A stretch of DNA of 39,407 nt from an uncultured bacterium (GTDB lineage: Bacteria > Planctomycetota > UBA1135 > GCA-002686595): positions 1 through 39,407 of the forward strand of contig CALBMX010000022.1 of assembly GCA_937896235.1 (NCBI GenBank), read 5' to 3'. The translations under genes and the position numbers were made by a program. Under the pieces are notes generated by a model. That model worked only from the letters and a program-made list of their open reading frames with translations, was not told where the DNA came from and made no database searches. Numbering within the stretch: the first letter of the stretch is position 1; each line of letters begins with the position of its first letter. This document shows positions 28,136-36,075 of the stretch, piece after piece.

Positions 28136-28936
28136 TTGGCGAAATCAACCATAGATCTAGCGCTTAGGCCAGACGTTCTACCATCGGGTCCCGTACCCGA
28201 AGATGTCTGCGTGCGTTTCGTGAATGTCTGCAAGGCATTCGGTTCCAAGGTGGTGTTGAGCGGTCTCACCTTGGACGTGAAGCGCGGCGAGACCCTGGTC
28301 CTCATGGGGCCGTCGGGCACCGGGAAATCCGTCACCCTGAGGCACGTTATTGGCTTGCTTAGGCAGGACTCCGGCGACGTCTGGGTCGAAGGCCATGACA
28401 TGAGCCTCATCAAGCCACTCGAGCTCTTTGAGTTGCGCAAGCGCATGGGGTATCTATTTCAGGAAGGTGCCCTGATCAACTGGATGAGTGTCGCTGACAA
28501 TGTCGCACTCCCTCTCATGGAAAACTCGTCCTTGTCACGCTCTGAGATGGAGGACAGAGTCCGTGAGAAGCTCAAACTCGTGCACTTAGATGGGGTTTGG
28601 GATGAAATGCCCGGAGAGATTTCCGGCGGTATGAAGAAGCGCGTTGGTTTAGCTCGCGCTCTGATCACGGAGCCCGAGCTAATCCTTTATGACGAACCAA
28701 ATGCAGGTCTGGACCCCGAGATCTCGCAATCGATTAACGAGCTCATTCGCGAAGTCGCGGACACGCTCAAGATCACATCGATGGTTATTACCCACATGGT
28801 TTCATGTGTGCGAACGGTCGCCGACCGGGTCGTCCTACTCGAGGGTGGCAAGGTCATCGTCGACGCTCCACCTCAAGAATTCCTAAATCACGAACACCCT
28901 AGGTTGCGCCGCTTCCTTGGGAAGGATCCCGACTAA
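28136..28936 (+). CDS. mlaF: MlaF-family phospholipid ABC transporter ATPase
   Basis: ATPase that powers the Mla transporter. Walker A is GPSGTGKS (58-65), the Q-loop is YLFQEGALI (Q109), the ABC signature is ISGGMKKR (162-169) and Walker B is LILYDEP (182-188). The switch histidine lies in ITHMV (H220). The start is a TTG 4 bases after the mlaE stop; a GTG at residue 26 is a possible alternative that would drop a poorly conserved leader. No MlaB-type STAS partner is encoded nearby. Confidence 0.93.
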   Translation: MAKSTIDLALRPDVLPSGPVPEDVCVRFVNVCKAFGSKVVLSGLTLDVKRGETLVLMGPSGTGKSVTLRHVIGLLRQDSGDVWVEGHDMSLIKPLELFELRKRMGYLFQEGALINWMSVADNVALPLMENSSLSRSEMEDRVREKLKLVHLDGVWDEMPGEISGGMKKRVGLARALITEPELILYDEPNAGLDPEISQSINELIREVADTLKITSMVITHMVSCVRTVADRVVLLEGGKVIVDAPPQEFLNHEHPRLRRFLGKDPD

Positions 28937-28959
28937 CGTTCCCAACCTCATGATCCCCC

Positions 28960-30162
28960 ATGTCCAGTAAGCAACAGACCCTGCTCGGTCTCCTTGGCGT
29001 TGTCGCGATGGTAATGCTTGGTTATTACACGTTGTTCCTCAACGATGTGAACTTTTTTGGCACCGTCATCAAGATGCGAGTTCAGTTCCCACTCGCTAAC
29101 GAACTGCGCAAAGGCGACGCCGTTTTCGTCGCCGGTATCCGTGTCGGTCGTGTGAAGACGATCGACTTCAATGCCTACGCCGAAAAGCAAGAGCAGCGCG
29201 TAACCGTCCTCATCCACCTGGATGAGGTTGTTCCTCTCTTCGAAGACTACGTCATTACGATTGAGGAGTCGACACTCCTCGGCGGACGGAACGTCTCGAT
29301 CTCCCCTGGCCTCGCGGCACGACCAGAGATCACCTACACCGAAGCGGACTCACTCCAGGGGCAGATGGGGAAGAGTCCGATGGATGCCTTTGAGAAGCTC
29401 TCTGCCATGATCGACGTGAACAGCAACGCATTCACGACAACGATGGCAAACATAGAGGACATTACGGACTCTGCGGCCAAGGGAGAGGGCGTTTTGGGAA
29501 TGCTTCTCAAGGATCAGGTCCTGGCGAGGAAATTCGACACCGCCGTCGACGACCTCATCGTCTTCTCCAAGGATGCCAAAACGATTTCTAACCGAATCGT
29601 AAATGGTGAAGGGACGCTAGGTCAGCTGATCTCTAATGACAGCCTACACGCGAGCCTGGAGTCGACACTCGCCGACCTTAGGTCCATCGTGGCTGGCCTA
29701 AAGGATGGAAAGGGCGTAGTGGGTCGTGCATTGCAAGACGATGTTCTCGCTGAAGAGATCTCTTCATTCGTCAGCAACCTCAAGTTGATCAGCACCGACC
29801 TTGAGGCCGGGAAAGGTTCAATCGGCAAGCTACTCAAGGAGGACTCGGCAGCGATCAGCATCGAAGAGGCTGCCGCCAATTTGGCAACGCTGACCGAGCG
29901 TATCGTCAATGGTGAGGGCACTATCGGCGCTCTCTTTGTCGACGATGAGCTGTACACGACCTACCGCGATTTCGGTGCACGCATCGAACGCATTGCCGCT
30001 TCGCTCGAAGAGGGTGATGGGTCGATCGGCCAACTCCTCAATAACTCTGAGTTCTACGATGAGCTCATGGTTGGCCTTCGACTCTTGAATCGCAGCCTAG
30101 AGGACTATCGCGAGCAAGCCCCGGTGTCCGCCTTTACTAGCGCGCTGTTCAGCATCTTCTAG
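28960..30162 (+). CDS. mlaD: MlaD/MCE-domain lipid-binding protein with C-terminal repeats
   Basis: Membrane-anchored MCE protein that forms the lipid-passing ring of Mla systems. The 400-residue product has one N-terminal membrane helix (about 8-28) and an MCE domain (about 36-120: VQFPLANELRKGDAVFVAGI, VGRV, TLLGGRNVSISPG). A long helical C-terminal region carries six GxGxxG repeats beginning at residues 175, 216, 250, 284, 318 and 352. The last five are spaced exactly 34 residues apart. E. coli MlaD is about 180 residues, so the extra length probably builds a helical tube or spacer. Last gene of the operon. Confidence 0.93.
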   Translation: MSSKQQTLLGLLGVVAMVMLGYYTLFLNDVNFFGTVIKMRVQFPLANELRKGDAVFVAGIRVGRVKTIDFNAYAEKQEQRVTVLIHLDEVVPLFEDYVITIEESTLLGGRNVSISPGLAARPEITYTEADSLQGQMGKSPMDAFEKLSAMIDVNSNAFTTTMANIEDITDSAAKGEGVLGMLLKDQVLARKFDTAVDDLIVFSKDAKTISNRIVNGEGTLGQLISNDSLHASLESTLADLRSIVAGLKDGKGVVGRALQDDVLAEEISSFVSNLKLISTDLEAGKGSIGKLLKEDSAAISIEEAAANLATLTERIVNGEGTIGALFVDDELYTTYRDFGARIERIAASLEEGDGSIGQLLNNSEFYDELMVGLRLLNRSLEDYREQAPVSAFTSALFSIF

Positions 30163-30190
30163 CGTCGTACTGCGCTTTGCGATTTCGCTT

Positions 30191-30234
30191 CGGCGGCCGG
30201 CGAGACTTCCCTCGCCGGCCGCCGTCTTGTTTTT
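30191..30234 (+). terminator. Strong intrinsic terminator of the mla operon
   Basis: A perfect 14-bp GC-rich stem (30191-30204 with 30211-30224), with the 6-base loop ACTTCC, is followed by TCTTGTTTTT. It begins 29 bases after the mlaD stop. The tail of T residues overlaps the ribE stop codon region on the opposite strand. No matching U-tract exists on the minus side, so it mainly stops rightward transcription. Confidence 0.9.
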
Positions 30235-30919
30235 ACTGCTGGTTGTTTTTGGCCGCGAACTCGGCTGCGTACTTCTCAAAGTAGGGCGCTATCAAGTGCT
30301 CCACCCACTTGCCAAATGGATCGGATTCAAGGTGCACAGGATCTCCAACGGTTGCTAATCCCAAAGTCGTGACGCGGAGTGTCTCTGGGATGATCGCTAC
30401 GGAGAAGCGATTCCCCTTCGGTCGAACAACGGTCAAGCTTATGCCGTCCACCGTCACGCTCCCCTTGGGGACAAGGTAGCGCTCGAAACCGTCGTCGCAG
30501 GAGAACGTGAACAGCTTCCCCCCATCTCCGGTCTCGTCGATACCAACGATCGCCCCTCTCCCATCGACATGGCCCGAGACAACGTGCCCCCCCAGCCGAT
30601 CTCCCATGGAGAGCGCTCGCTCGACATTGACCAAGGCGCCAACCTTCAGATTCCCAAACCAAGTACAGGCGACCGTCTCCGCCGACAAGTCAAAGACCAT
30701 ATGAGCACCAAGAGAACCCGGCGCCTGGACTGCACCCGACTCCGGATCGCGCGCCTCGACCAGAGTCAGGCAACAACCGGAAACGGCAACGCTCTCCCCA
30801 AGCCCGACATGCCAATCTAAATCGGCATTTTTGGGGGCCTCAAGAATGATGCGCAGCCCCGTCCCAAGCGGTTCGATGGCGTAGACTTGGACAGCGGCTT
30901 CGACCAGACCGGTAAACAT
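30233..30919 (-). CDS. ribE: Riboflavin synthase, alpha chain
   Basis: Dismutates two 6,7-dimethyl-8-ribityllumazine molecules into riboflavin and a pyrimidine. The 228-residue product starts with the invariant MFTGLVE. It has two lumazine-binding repeats: the first to about residue 110, the second from NVERALSMGDRLGGHVVSGHVDG. The active-site motif GHVVSGHVDG is intact. The 15 C-terminal residues after HLIAPYFEKY form a polar tail. It is not next to other rib genes here. No FMN riboswitch was seen in the upstream 275 bases. Confidence 0.96.
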   Translation of the reverse strand: MFTGLVEAAVQVYAIEPLGTGLRIILEAPKNADLDWHVGLGESVAVSGCCLTLVEARDPESGAVQAPGSLGAHMVFDLSAETVACTWFGNLKVGALVNVERALSMGDRLGGHVVSGHVDGRGAIVGIDETGDGGKLFTFSCDDGFERYLVPKGSVTVDGISLTVVRPKGNRFSVAIIPETLRVTTLGLATVGDPVHLESDPFGKWVEHLIAPYFEKYAAEFAAKNNQQ

Positions 30920-30957
30920 TGCGACATCGGCCTTGTAAGCCTTTACTGTATAAGAGG

Positions 30958-31105
30958 TTAGAGTTCGATTAGCGACTCGCGATACACGGCGTCAATGGCC
31001 GGTGCCCCCTCATTGTCCTCAACGGAAGGCTCCTTCGCAAGGGTGTCTGGCCATACATAGACTCCGAGCGGAAGAACGACTGCCGTGGATGAGAATCAAA
31101 AGCAC
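30958..31105 (-). pseudogene. Possible frameshifted small membrane-protein gene
   Basis: A GTG at 31103-31105 has an AAGGGAG ribosome-binding site (31114-31120) 8 bases upstream and opens MLLILIH. A +1 shift near 31086 continues into an open frame of about 41 residues (AVVLPLGVYVWPDTL, then a charged tail ending YRESLIEL) that stops at 30958-30960. Joined, it would be a 48-residue protein with one N-terminal membrane helix and a soluble tail. Unshifted, the GTG frame gives only 28 residues. A decayed gene, a sequencing error or chance are all possible. It ends 38 bases before ribE. Confidence 0.3.
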
Positions 31106-31137
31106 AGAAGAGACTCCCTTATAGAGGGTTGTATCTA

Positions 31138-31166
31138 TTGACCTTTTGATCGCATACGGCTATTCT
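31138..31166 (+). promoter_or_regulatory. Promoter of trmD-rplS
   Basis: TTGACC (31138-31143), a 17-base spacer and TATTCT (31161-31166) point at trmD. The predicted start leaves a leader of about 21 bases. The -35 matches the consensus at five of six positions and the -10 at four. Confidence 0.7.
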
Positions 31167-31194
31167 CTGCGCCCCAATTTCATGGGAGACCCCC

Positions 31195-31890
31195 GTGCTC
31201 TTTACCTTCCTAACCCTGTTCCCCGACATCGTGAATGCCTACTCCAAGGAGTCCATTCTCGGCGGTGCACAAGACAAAGGCCTGGTAAAAATAGAGCCGG
31301 TTGACTTCCGTGATTTCACTCGGGACCGACACCGGACTGTTGATGACAGACCGTTTGGCGGTGGCCCCGGCATGGTACTTAAGCCCGAACCAATCCTCGA
31401 CGCAGTCGAGTGGTTGGAGCGTCGCGACGGTCCATACCGGAAGATCATGCTTACTCCAAGCGGTAAGCCCTTTGACCAGAAGATGGCCGAAGAGCTCAGC
31501 AAGGAAGAGCGGATCATGCTACTCGCCGGAAGGTATGAAGGATTTGACGAGAGGATTCGAGAAGAGTGCGAATGGGTTGAAATTTCAATGGGAGACTTCG
31601 TGCTTTGCGGCGGCGAACTTCCGGGTTTATGTGTGGTCGAGGCGATAACGCGCCTTCTGCCAGGCGTACTCGGCGATTCGGAATCCGCATTGCAAGATTC
31701 CTTTCAGAATGGGGGTGGTCTCGATCACCCCCACTACACTCGGCCACGGGTTTATCGGGGTAGAGAAGTGCCACAAGTACTACTCTCCGGTGATCACGGT
31801 GCCATCGAAAAGTGGAGAGATAAAGCCGCGCGGGAACGAACCCACGAGAGACGGCCGGACCTTCTCCCCTCTTCAAACAAAAACAAGTAA
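31195..31890 (+). CDS. trmD: tRNA (guanine37-N1)-methyltransferase
   Basis: SPOUT methyltransferase that makes m1G37 and prevents +1 frameshifting. The 231-residue product starts at GTG with GGAG 8 bases upstream. It carries RPFGGGPGMVLKPEP near residue 52. The trefoil-knot S-adenosylmethionine site includes LLAGRYEGFDERI and ISMGDFVLCGGELP, followed by TRLLPGVLG and LDHPHYTRP. It precedes rplS, as in most bacteria, but the usual rpsP and rimM are absent upstream. Confidence 0.97.
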   Translation: MLFTFLTLFPDIVNAYSKESILGGAQDKGLVKIEPVDFRDFTRDRHRTVDDRPFGGGPGMVLKPEPILDAVEWLERRDGPYRKIMLTPSGKPFDQKMAEELSKEERIMLLAGRYEGFDERIREECEWVEISMGDFVLCGGELPGLCVVEAITRLLPGVLGDSESALQDSFQNGGGLDHPHYTRPRVYRGREVPQVLLSGDHGAIEKWRDKAARERTHERRPDLLPSSNKNK

Positions 31891-31954
31891 GACCTGAGTC
31901 CACGCACATCGCGTTCCCAAGTCGGCGTAGACGCCGAACGACCCCAAGTAAGCC

Positions 31955-32395
31955 ATGAGTAGCCTAATCCAGACCCTTGAAGCGGAAATGACGAAAGATT
32001 TCGTCACCGCACTTAACGCCGGTGACACCGTCGAGGTCCACTACCTGATCCGCGAGGGCGAGAAAGAGCGCGTGCAGCTCTTCGTCGGAACCGTTCTCGC
32101 AATCCAAGGCGCGGGCATCCGTACAGCCATCGTCGTCCGCCGTATCGTCCAAGGTGAAGGCGTCGAGCGTATTTTCCCGCTCCACAGCCCGCGCGTGAGA
32201 GACGTAGTTGTGACCCGCCGCGGTAAAGTCCGTCGCGCCAAGCTGTACTTCCTTCGCGATCGCGTTGGCAAGAAGACCCGCGTCACCGAGCTCCTCGGCG
32301 ACAAGGCACGCGCAGCCAAGGTTGCAGACGCTACTGCCCGCAAGGCCCACGCCGAGGCGCAAGCAGCCGCAAAAGCCAACTCAGAAGAAGCCTAG
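31955..32395 (+). CDS. rplS: 50S ribosomal protein bL19
   Basis: Large-subunit protein at the 30S-50S interface. The 146-residue product has the core signatures GDTVEVHYLIREGEKERVQLFVGTV, RRIVQGEGVERIFPLHSP and KLYFLRDRVGKK. It extends about 30 residues past the usual end with an Ala/Lys-rich, probably helical tail. The 64-base gap after trmD contains a small hairpin TCGGCG-TAGA-CGCCGA (31922-31937), possibly a leader element. A terminator follows the gene. Confidence 0.97.
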   Translation: MSSLIQTLEAEMTKDFVTALNAGDTVEVHYLIREGEKERVQLFVGTVLAIQGAGIRTAIVVRRIVQGEGVERIFPLHSPRVRDVVVTRRGKVRRAKLYFLRDRVGKKTRVTELLGDKARAAKVADATARKAHAEAQAAAKANSEEA

Positions 32396-32414
32396 CCCAA
32401 GGTTCTAAACTAAG

Positions 32415-32449
32415 CGCGCCCTTCCTCTTATATAAGCGGGAAGGGCGCG
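32415..32449 (+). terminator. Terminator-like hairpin after rplS
   Basis: A perfect 11-bp GC-rich stem (32415-32425 with 32439-32449) encloses a 13-base loop holding the palindrome CTTATATAAG. It is followed by the T-rich but interrupted TTCTGCTCTATTAT. It probably ends trmD-rplS transcription. A TATTAT at 32458-32463 might be the -10 of a secDF promoter, though no -35 was found. Confidence 0.6.
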
Positions 32450-32496
32450 TTCTGCTCTATTATCACTCCGCCTCTCCGTAACACCGGACCCCAGCC

Positions 32497-35478
32497 ATGG
32501 TCGAGAATCTCGGTCGCAAACTGACCACGATCTTCGTTCTGCTCGCCACTTCGATCGCCCTCCTAACACTTAAGGACGTGCCCCTAAACTTGGGACTCGA
32601 CCTTCAAGGTGGTACGCGTATCAATCTTAGCGTCGACTTTGACGAGGCCTTCGAAGCCGGACTCATCACGCCGCGCGAGAACGCTGATCGACAGACTCTG
32701 CTAATCCAGATGATCTCGATCTTCCGTGAGCGGATTGACCCCTACGGAACGCTGGAGCCGGTCATCCGCACCGAAGGCAGCAACAGCATCATCATCGAGA
32801 TGCCCGGTAACGCCGGTATGGCCGACCGTAAGGCATCGGCGCCTATTATTGGCGAGCTCGCTGTCGGCGGAGACAGCGTCGTGCTTGGCGCGGGCAGCGA
32901 AGGCTTCCCCGCTGGCGGTGGCGAGGTCAAAATCGGCCGAGAGGAGATGCGCTACACCCGTGTCCAAGAGATCAAGGAGGCCGGCGTTGTCGTTGGCAAG
33001 CGCTTGGTCGGTTTGTCTCGTGGTTTGCACCAGACGGTCGCACTTCTCCATGCAACGGGCGAGGTCGTGGACTTGACAAGCACCAACGAGATTCGCAACG
33101 CGATCGAAAACCTCGGCAAGCTCGCCTTCCAAATCACGGCTACCGCAACGGACTACACCGGCAAGGGAACAGACGAGGTTGTCGAGCGAGAGAAGCTCGC
33201 AACTTGGCTTGAAGCAAACCCGAACTCGACCGTCGAATCCTTCAATGCGGTCACTACAGAAAACGGCGGGCCCAACGAATTAATTTCGTGGTTCACCAAC
33301 AAGGACAATCCGGATGCCCCCACGCCGCAGATCAGCCGCGCGGTTGCCCTTCTCAACATGCCCGCCCTGGCCCATGATGATTGGGTCTTCTCCGGAGAGG
33401 CTCTTGAGCAAGCCTACGCCTCCCAGGACACCTTAGGGCTTCCCGCCGTCGGGTTCCAAATGACTCCTGATCGTGTCGGGGACTTCACCGACTTTACCGA
33501 GAAGCACATTGGCCGCGGAATGGCTATCGTCCTCAACGGTGAGATCGAGTCAACCGCTTACATCAAGGGTGTCCTTCCCGGCTCCGGTCAGATCTACGGC
33601 AAGTTCACATCCGAGTACGTCGATACTCTCGTTACTGTGCTTCGCACGGGCTCCTTGCGTATCAAGCCTACGATTCAAAGTGAAGAGCGCGTGAGTGCCA
33701 CCCTCGGTGACGCCTATGTTCGCAGGGGCTTCATTTCGTCGGCTGTGGCCCTGCTCGCCGTGATGATCTTCATGATCGGCTACTACCGCCGCTTCGGCGT
33801 CTACGCAGCCGTCGCGCTGCTCTCGACGCTCCTCATGCTGCTAGGCTCCCTGAGCTTCCTGAATGCCACTCTCACCCTACCCGGTGTTGCCGGCATCATT
33901 CTGACTGTCGGTATGGCTGTGGATGCCAACATCTTGATCTTCGACCGAGTGCGCGAGGAGATGGACAAGGGGCGTAACATCAAGCAGGCAGCAAAGAACG
34001 GGTTCTCTCGTGCGGCCGTCACTATTTTTGACGCCAACCTGACCACTCTATTGACCGCCATCGTTCTCTATAACGTTGGTACGGGCCCCGTGAAGGGTTT
34101 CGCCGTCACACTGATGGTTGGCGTACTGACCTCGATGTTCTCAGCATTGACAATCACCAAGGTCATGGTGCACAAAGCACTCGAGAGTGGTGTCAAGGAG
34201 CTTCATTTCGGGACATGGCTTGTCACTGCGAACTACGGCTTCATGGCCAAGGCGAAGACCGCAATTGCCGGCTCTTTAGTCGCTATCGTCGCTGGCCTTG
34301 CACTGTTCATCTCGCTTGATGATCAAACCAAGCTTGGCATTGACTTTCTCGGTGGCGCCACCATGCAGGTGCGAACCGCGGAACCCGTAGAAATCGATAA
34401 GGTCCGCGAGCTGGTCGCCACGATTGAGGGCGACATAGGCAAACACTCCGAAATCGTCGGCGTGCGTTCGGAAGCAGGAGAGGGAAGCACCTACTCCATG
34501 TTCCGCATCACTTTCAAGACGGTCGCTGACGGCCAAGATTCGGGCGACACATTCAAGAACCAGATCAACACGACCCTAGGAGATATTCTTCTCACAGAGC
34601 CGATCCTTGCAAATGTCACGGAAGGGACTGAGAACGCTAGCATGCAACTGCACTTCGCTGCGGCGCATGAAACCGAGACCATCCAAGCGGTTCTTGCGGG
34701 TGTTGGGATCCGAGACGTCGCAGTCACACGCTCAGCTGGGGAGGGTAGCTACAGCGCGACCGGCAGAGTTAATGTGGGCACCACGGGTGCCGCCTTGGCT
34801 GTCGACCTTCGCAAGGCGTTTGATGCATCTACAGGTGAGACCTTCAAAGTGATTGAACCCGGTGCAGACTTCTCTCAAGTCGGCACCCAAGTGGTTGGCG
34901 AACTTCGCGACAAAGCGATCCTGGCCATCCTGATCAGCCTGTTCTCCACTGTTATGTACATCCGCGTTCGTTTTGCGGAGTACTCCTACGGCATTGCTGC
35001 CGTAGTAGCCGTCATTCACGACGTTTTGATCACTCTTGGCGTCCTTTCAATCTTCATGTACACAGGCATCGTTCAAGTCGAAATCACAGTCGCGATGATT
35101 GCTGCCTTCCTGACGATTATCGGGTATTCACTCAACGACACGATCGTTCTCTTCGACCGTGTTCGTGAGAACCTGCCACGCATGGAGACGGGATTGTCCG
35201 ACATTTTGAATACGTCGGTCAACCAGACCCTCTCCCGTACGATTCTGACTTCCCTAACGACCTTGCTCGCAGTAACCGTCCTCTTCGTGGCCAACTTCGG
35301 TACAGGCAACGTCTTGGAGAGTTTCGCGGTCACCATGATGATTGGTGTTTTCGTCGGTACCTACTCCTCGGTCTTCATCGCGAACCCGGTTCTCCTGTTC
35401 CTTGAGAACCGGAGCGCTGCGCGACGCAAGGCGGTCAAGGACGGGGTCTTCACGACCGAAACCGCTTCGGCGAAATAG
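32497..35478 (+). CDS. secDF: Fused protein-export membrane protein SecD-SecF
   Basis: Proton-driven accessory factor that pulls secreted proteins through SecYEG. The 993-residue protein joins SecD and SecF in one chain. The SecD half has an N-terminal membrane helix, DLQGG (35-39), a periplasmic domain and a five-helix block with GMAVDANILIFDRVREE. The SecF half begins near residue 570 with a helix and GIDFLGGATM, and ends with IGYSLNDTIVLFDRVREN and the last helices. Twelve membrane segments are expected. Fusion is known in Bacillus and other phyla; E. coli has two genes. Confidence 0.96.
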   Translation: MVENLGRKLTTIFVLLATSIALLTLKDVPLNLGLDLQGGTRINLSVDFDEAFEAGLITPRENADRQTLLIQMISIFRERIDPYGTLEPVIRTEGSNSIIIEMPGNAGMADRKASAPIIGELAVGGDSVVLGAGSEGFPAGGGEVKIGREEMRYTRVQEIKEAGVVVGKRLVGLSRGLHQTVALLHATGEVVDLTSTNEIRNAIENLGKLAFQITATATDYTGKGTDEVVEREKLATWLEANPNSTVESFNAVTTENGGPNELISWFTNKDNPDAPTPQISRAVALLNMPALAHDDWVFSGEALEQAYASQDTLGLPAVGFQMTPDRVGDFTDFTEKHIGRGMAIVLNGEIESTAYIKGVLPGSGQIYGKFTSEYVDTLVTVLRTGSLRIKPTIQSEERVSATLGDAYVRRGFISSAVALLAVMIFMIGYYRRFGVYAAVALLSTLLMLLGSLSFLNATLTLPGVAGIILTVGMAVDANILIFDRVREEMDKGRNIKQAAKNGFSRAAVTIFDANLTTLLTAIVLYNVGTGPVKGFAVTLMVGVLTSMFSALTITKVMVHKALESGVKELHFGTWLVTANYGFMAKAKTAIAGSLVAIVAGLALFISLDDQTKLGIDFLGGATMQVRTAEPVEIDKVRELVATIEGDIGKHSEIVGVRSEAGEGSTYSMFRITFKTVADGQDSGDTFKNQINTTLGDILLTEPILANVTEGTENASMQLHFAAAHETETIQAVLAGVGIRDVAVTRSAGEGSYSATGRVNVGTTGAALAVDLRKAFDASTGETFKVIEPGADFSQVGTQVVGELRDKAILAILISLFSTVMYIRVRFAEYSYGIAAVVAVIHDVLITLGVLSIFMYTGIVQVEITVAMIAAFLTIIGYSLNDTIVLFDRVRENLPRMETGLSDILNTSVNQTLSRTILTSLTTLLAVTVLFVANFGTGNVLESFAVTMMIGVFVGTYSSVFIANPVLLFLENRSAARRKAVKDGVFTTETASAK

Positions 35479-35496
35479 GGCGGAGCGCTCTCTTTC

Positions 35497-36075
35497 TTGG
35501 GAAACACCCCACAAAGACGAGGCCTGCGAATCCTGATAGGACTCGCAGGCCTCTTTTCTATCTTCGGTTTAGCGGCACTGTGGCAGTCGAAAAACATCGA
35601 GAAGTCCCGGGCGATCCGCGACAACGCGCCCGATGTACTCACCAGCCGGGAGCTCCCCGTCCTACCTGAAGATCTGCGCCCCACCTTCCCGCAGGGCTGG
35701 GGAAGGATCGTGCTTGGGGTTCCTTCGGGTGCCCCCGCCACGGCCCGCGCCGTGCCCGTAAACCCGACGAATGCCAGGCCCGAGGTAGACGACCAAGGCG
35801 ACACGCCCTCCATCGCTCCCCCACCCCTAGCCCCCGCACCTCGCTCTGATTTAGATTCTCCTCCGCCCTCGCTGTGGCCCCAGGATCAGGAGCTCATAGT
35901 GCGTTCGGGACAGTCTCTTTCGAAGATCATCGCCACGGCCTATGGTCGCTCGACCCAGAGTTTGGTCGAGAGGTTGGCCACCTACAACGGAATGGAGAAT
36001 TCCAACAAGCTGCGTATTGGCCAGACGCTTCGCATACCCACGCTTGAGAAACTAAACGAGCTCCTGCCCGAGTAG
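35497..36075 (+). CDS. LysM-domain membrane-anchored protein
   Basis: A 192-residue protein with one N-terminal membrane helix (11-29), a Pro/Ala-rich linker (about 75-128) and a C-terminal LysM domain (about 132-181: VRSGQSLSKIIATAYG...YNGM...LRIGQTLRIP). LysM domains bind N-acetylglucosamine in peptidoglycan, so the protein likely tethers the membrane to the wall. The TTG start lies 18 bases after the secDF stop, with GGAG 11 bases upstream, and no later start would keep the membrane helix. Its stop abuts the convergent hflX stop with no bases between. Confidence 0.8.
   Translation: MGNTPQRRGLRILIGLAGLFSIFGLAALWQSKNIEKSRAIRDNAPDVLTSRELPVLPEDLRPTFPQGWGRIVLGVPSGAPATARAVPVNPTNARPEVDDQGDTPSIAPPPLAPAPRSDLDSPPPSLWPQDQELIVRSGQSLSKIIATAYGRSTQSLVERLATYNGMENSNKLRIGQTLRIPTLEKLNELLPE

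Noticed and set aside
30920..31194. FMN riboswitch or other structured RNA upstream of ribE or trmD
   Set aside because: None of the conserved RFN element sequence blocks was recognised, and the region is better explained by a promoter and a possible small ORF.
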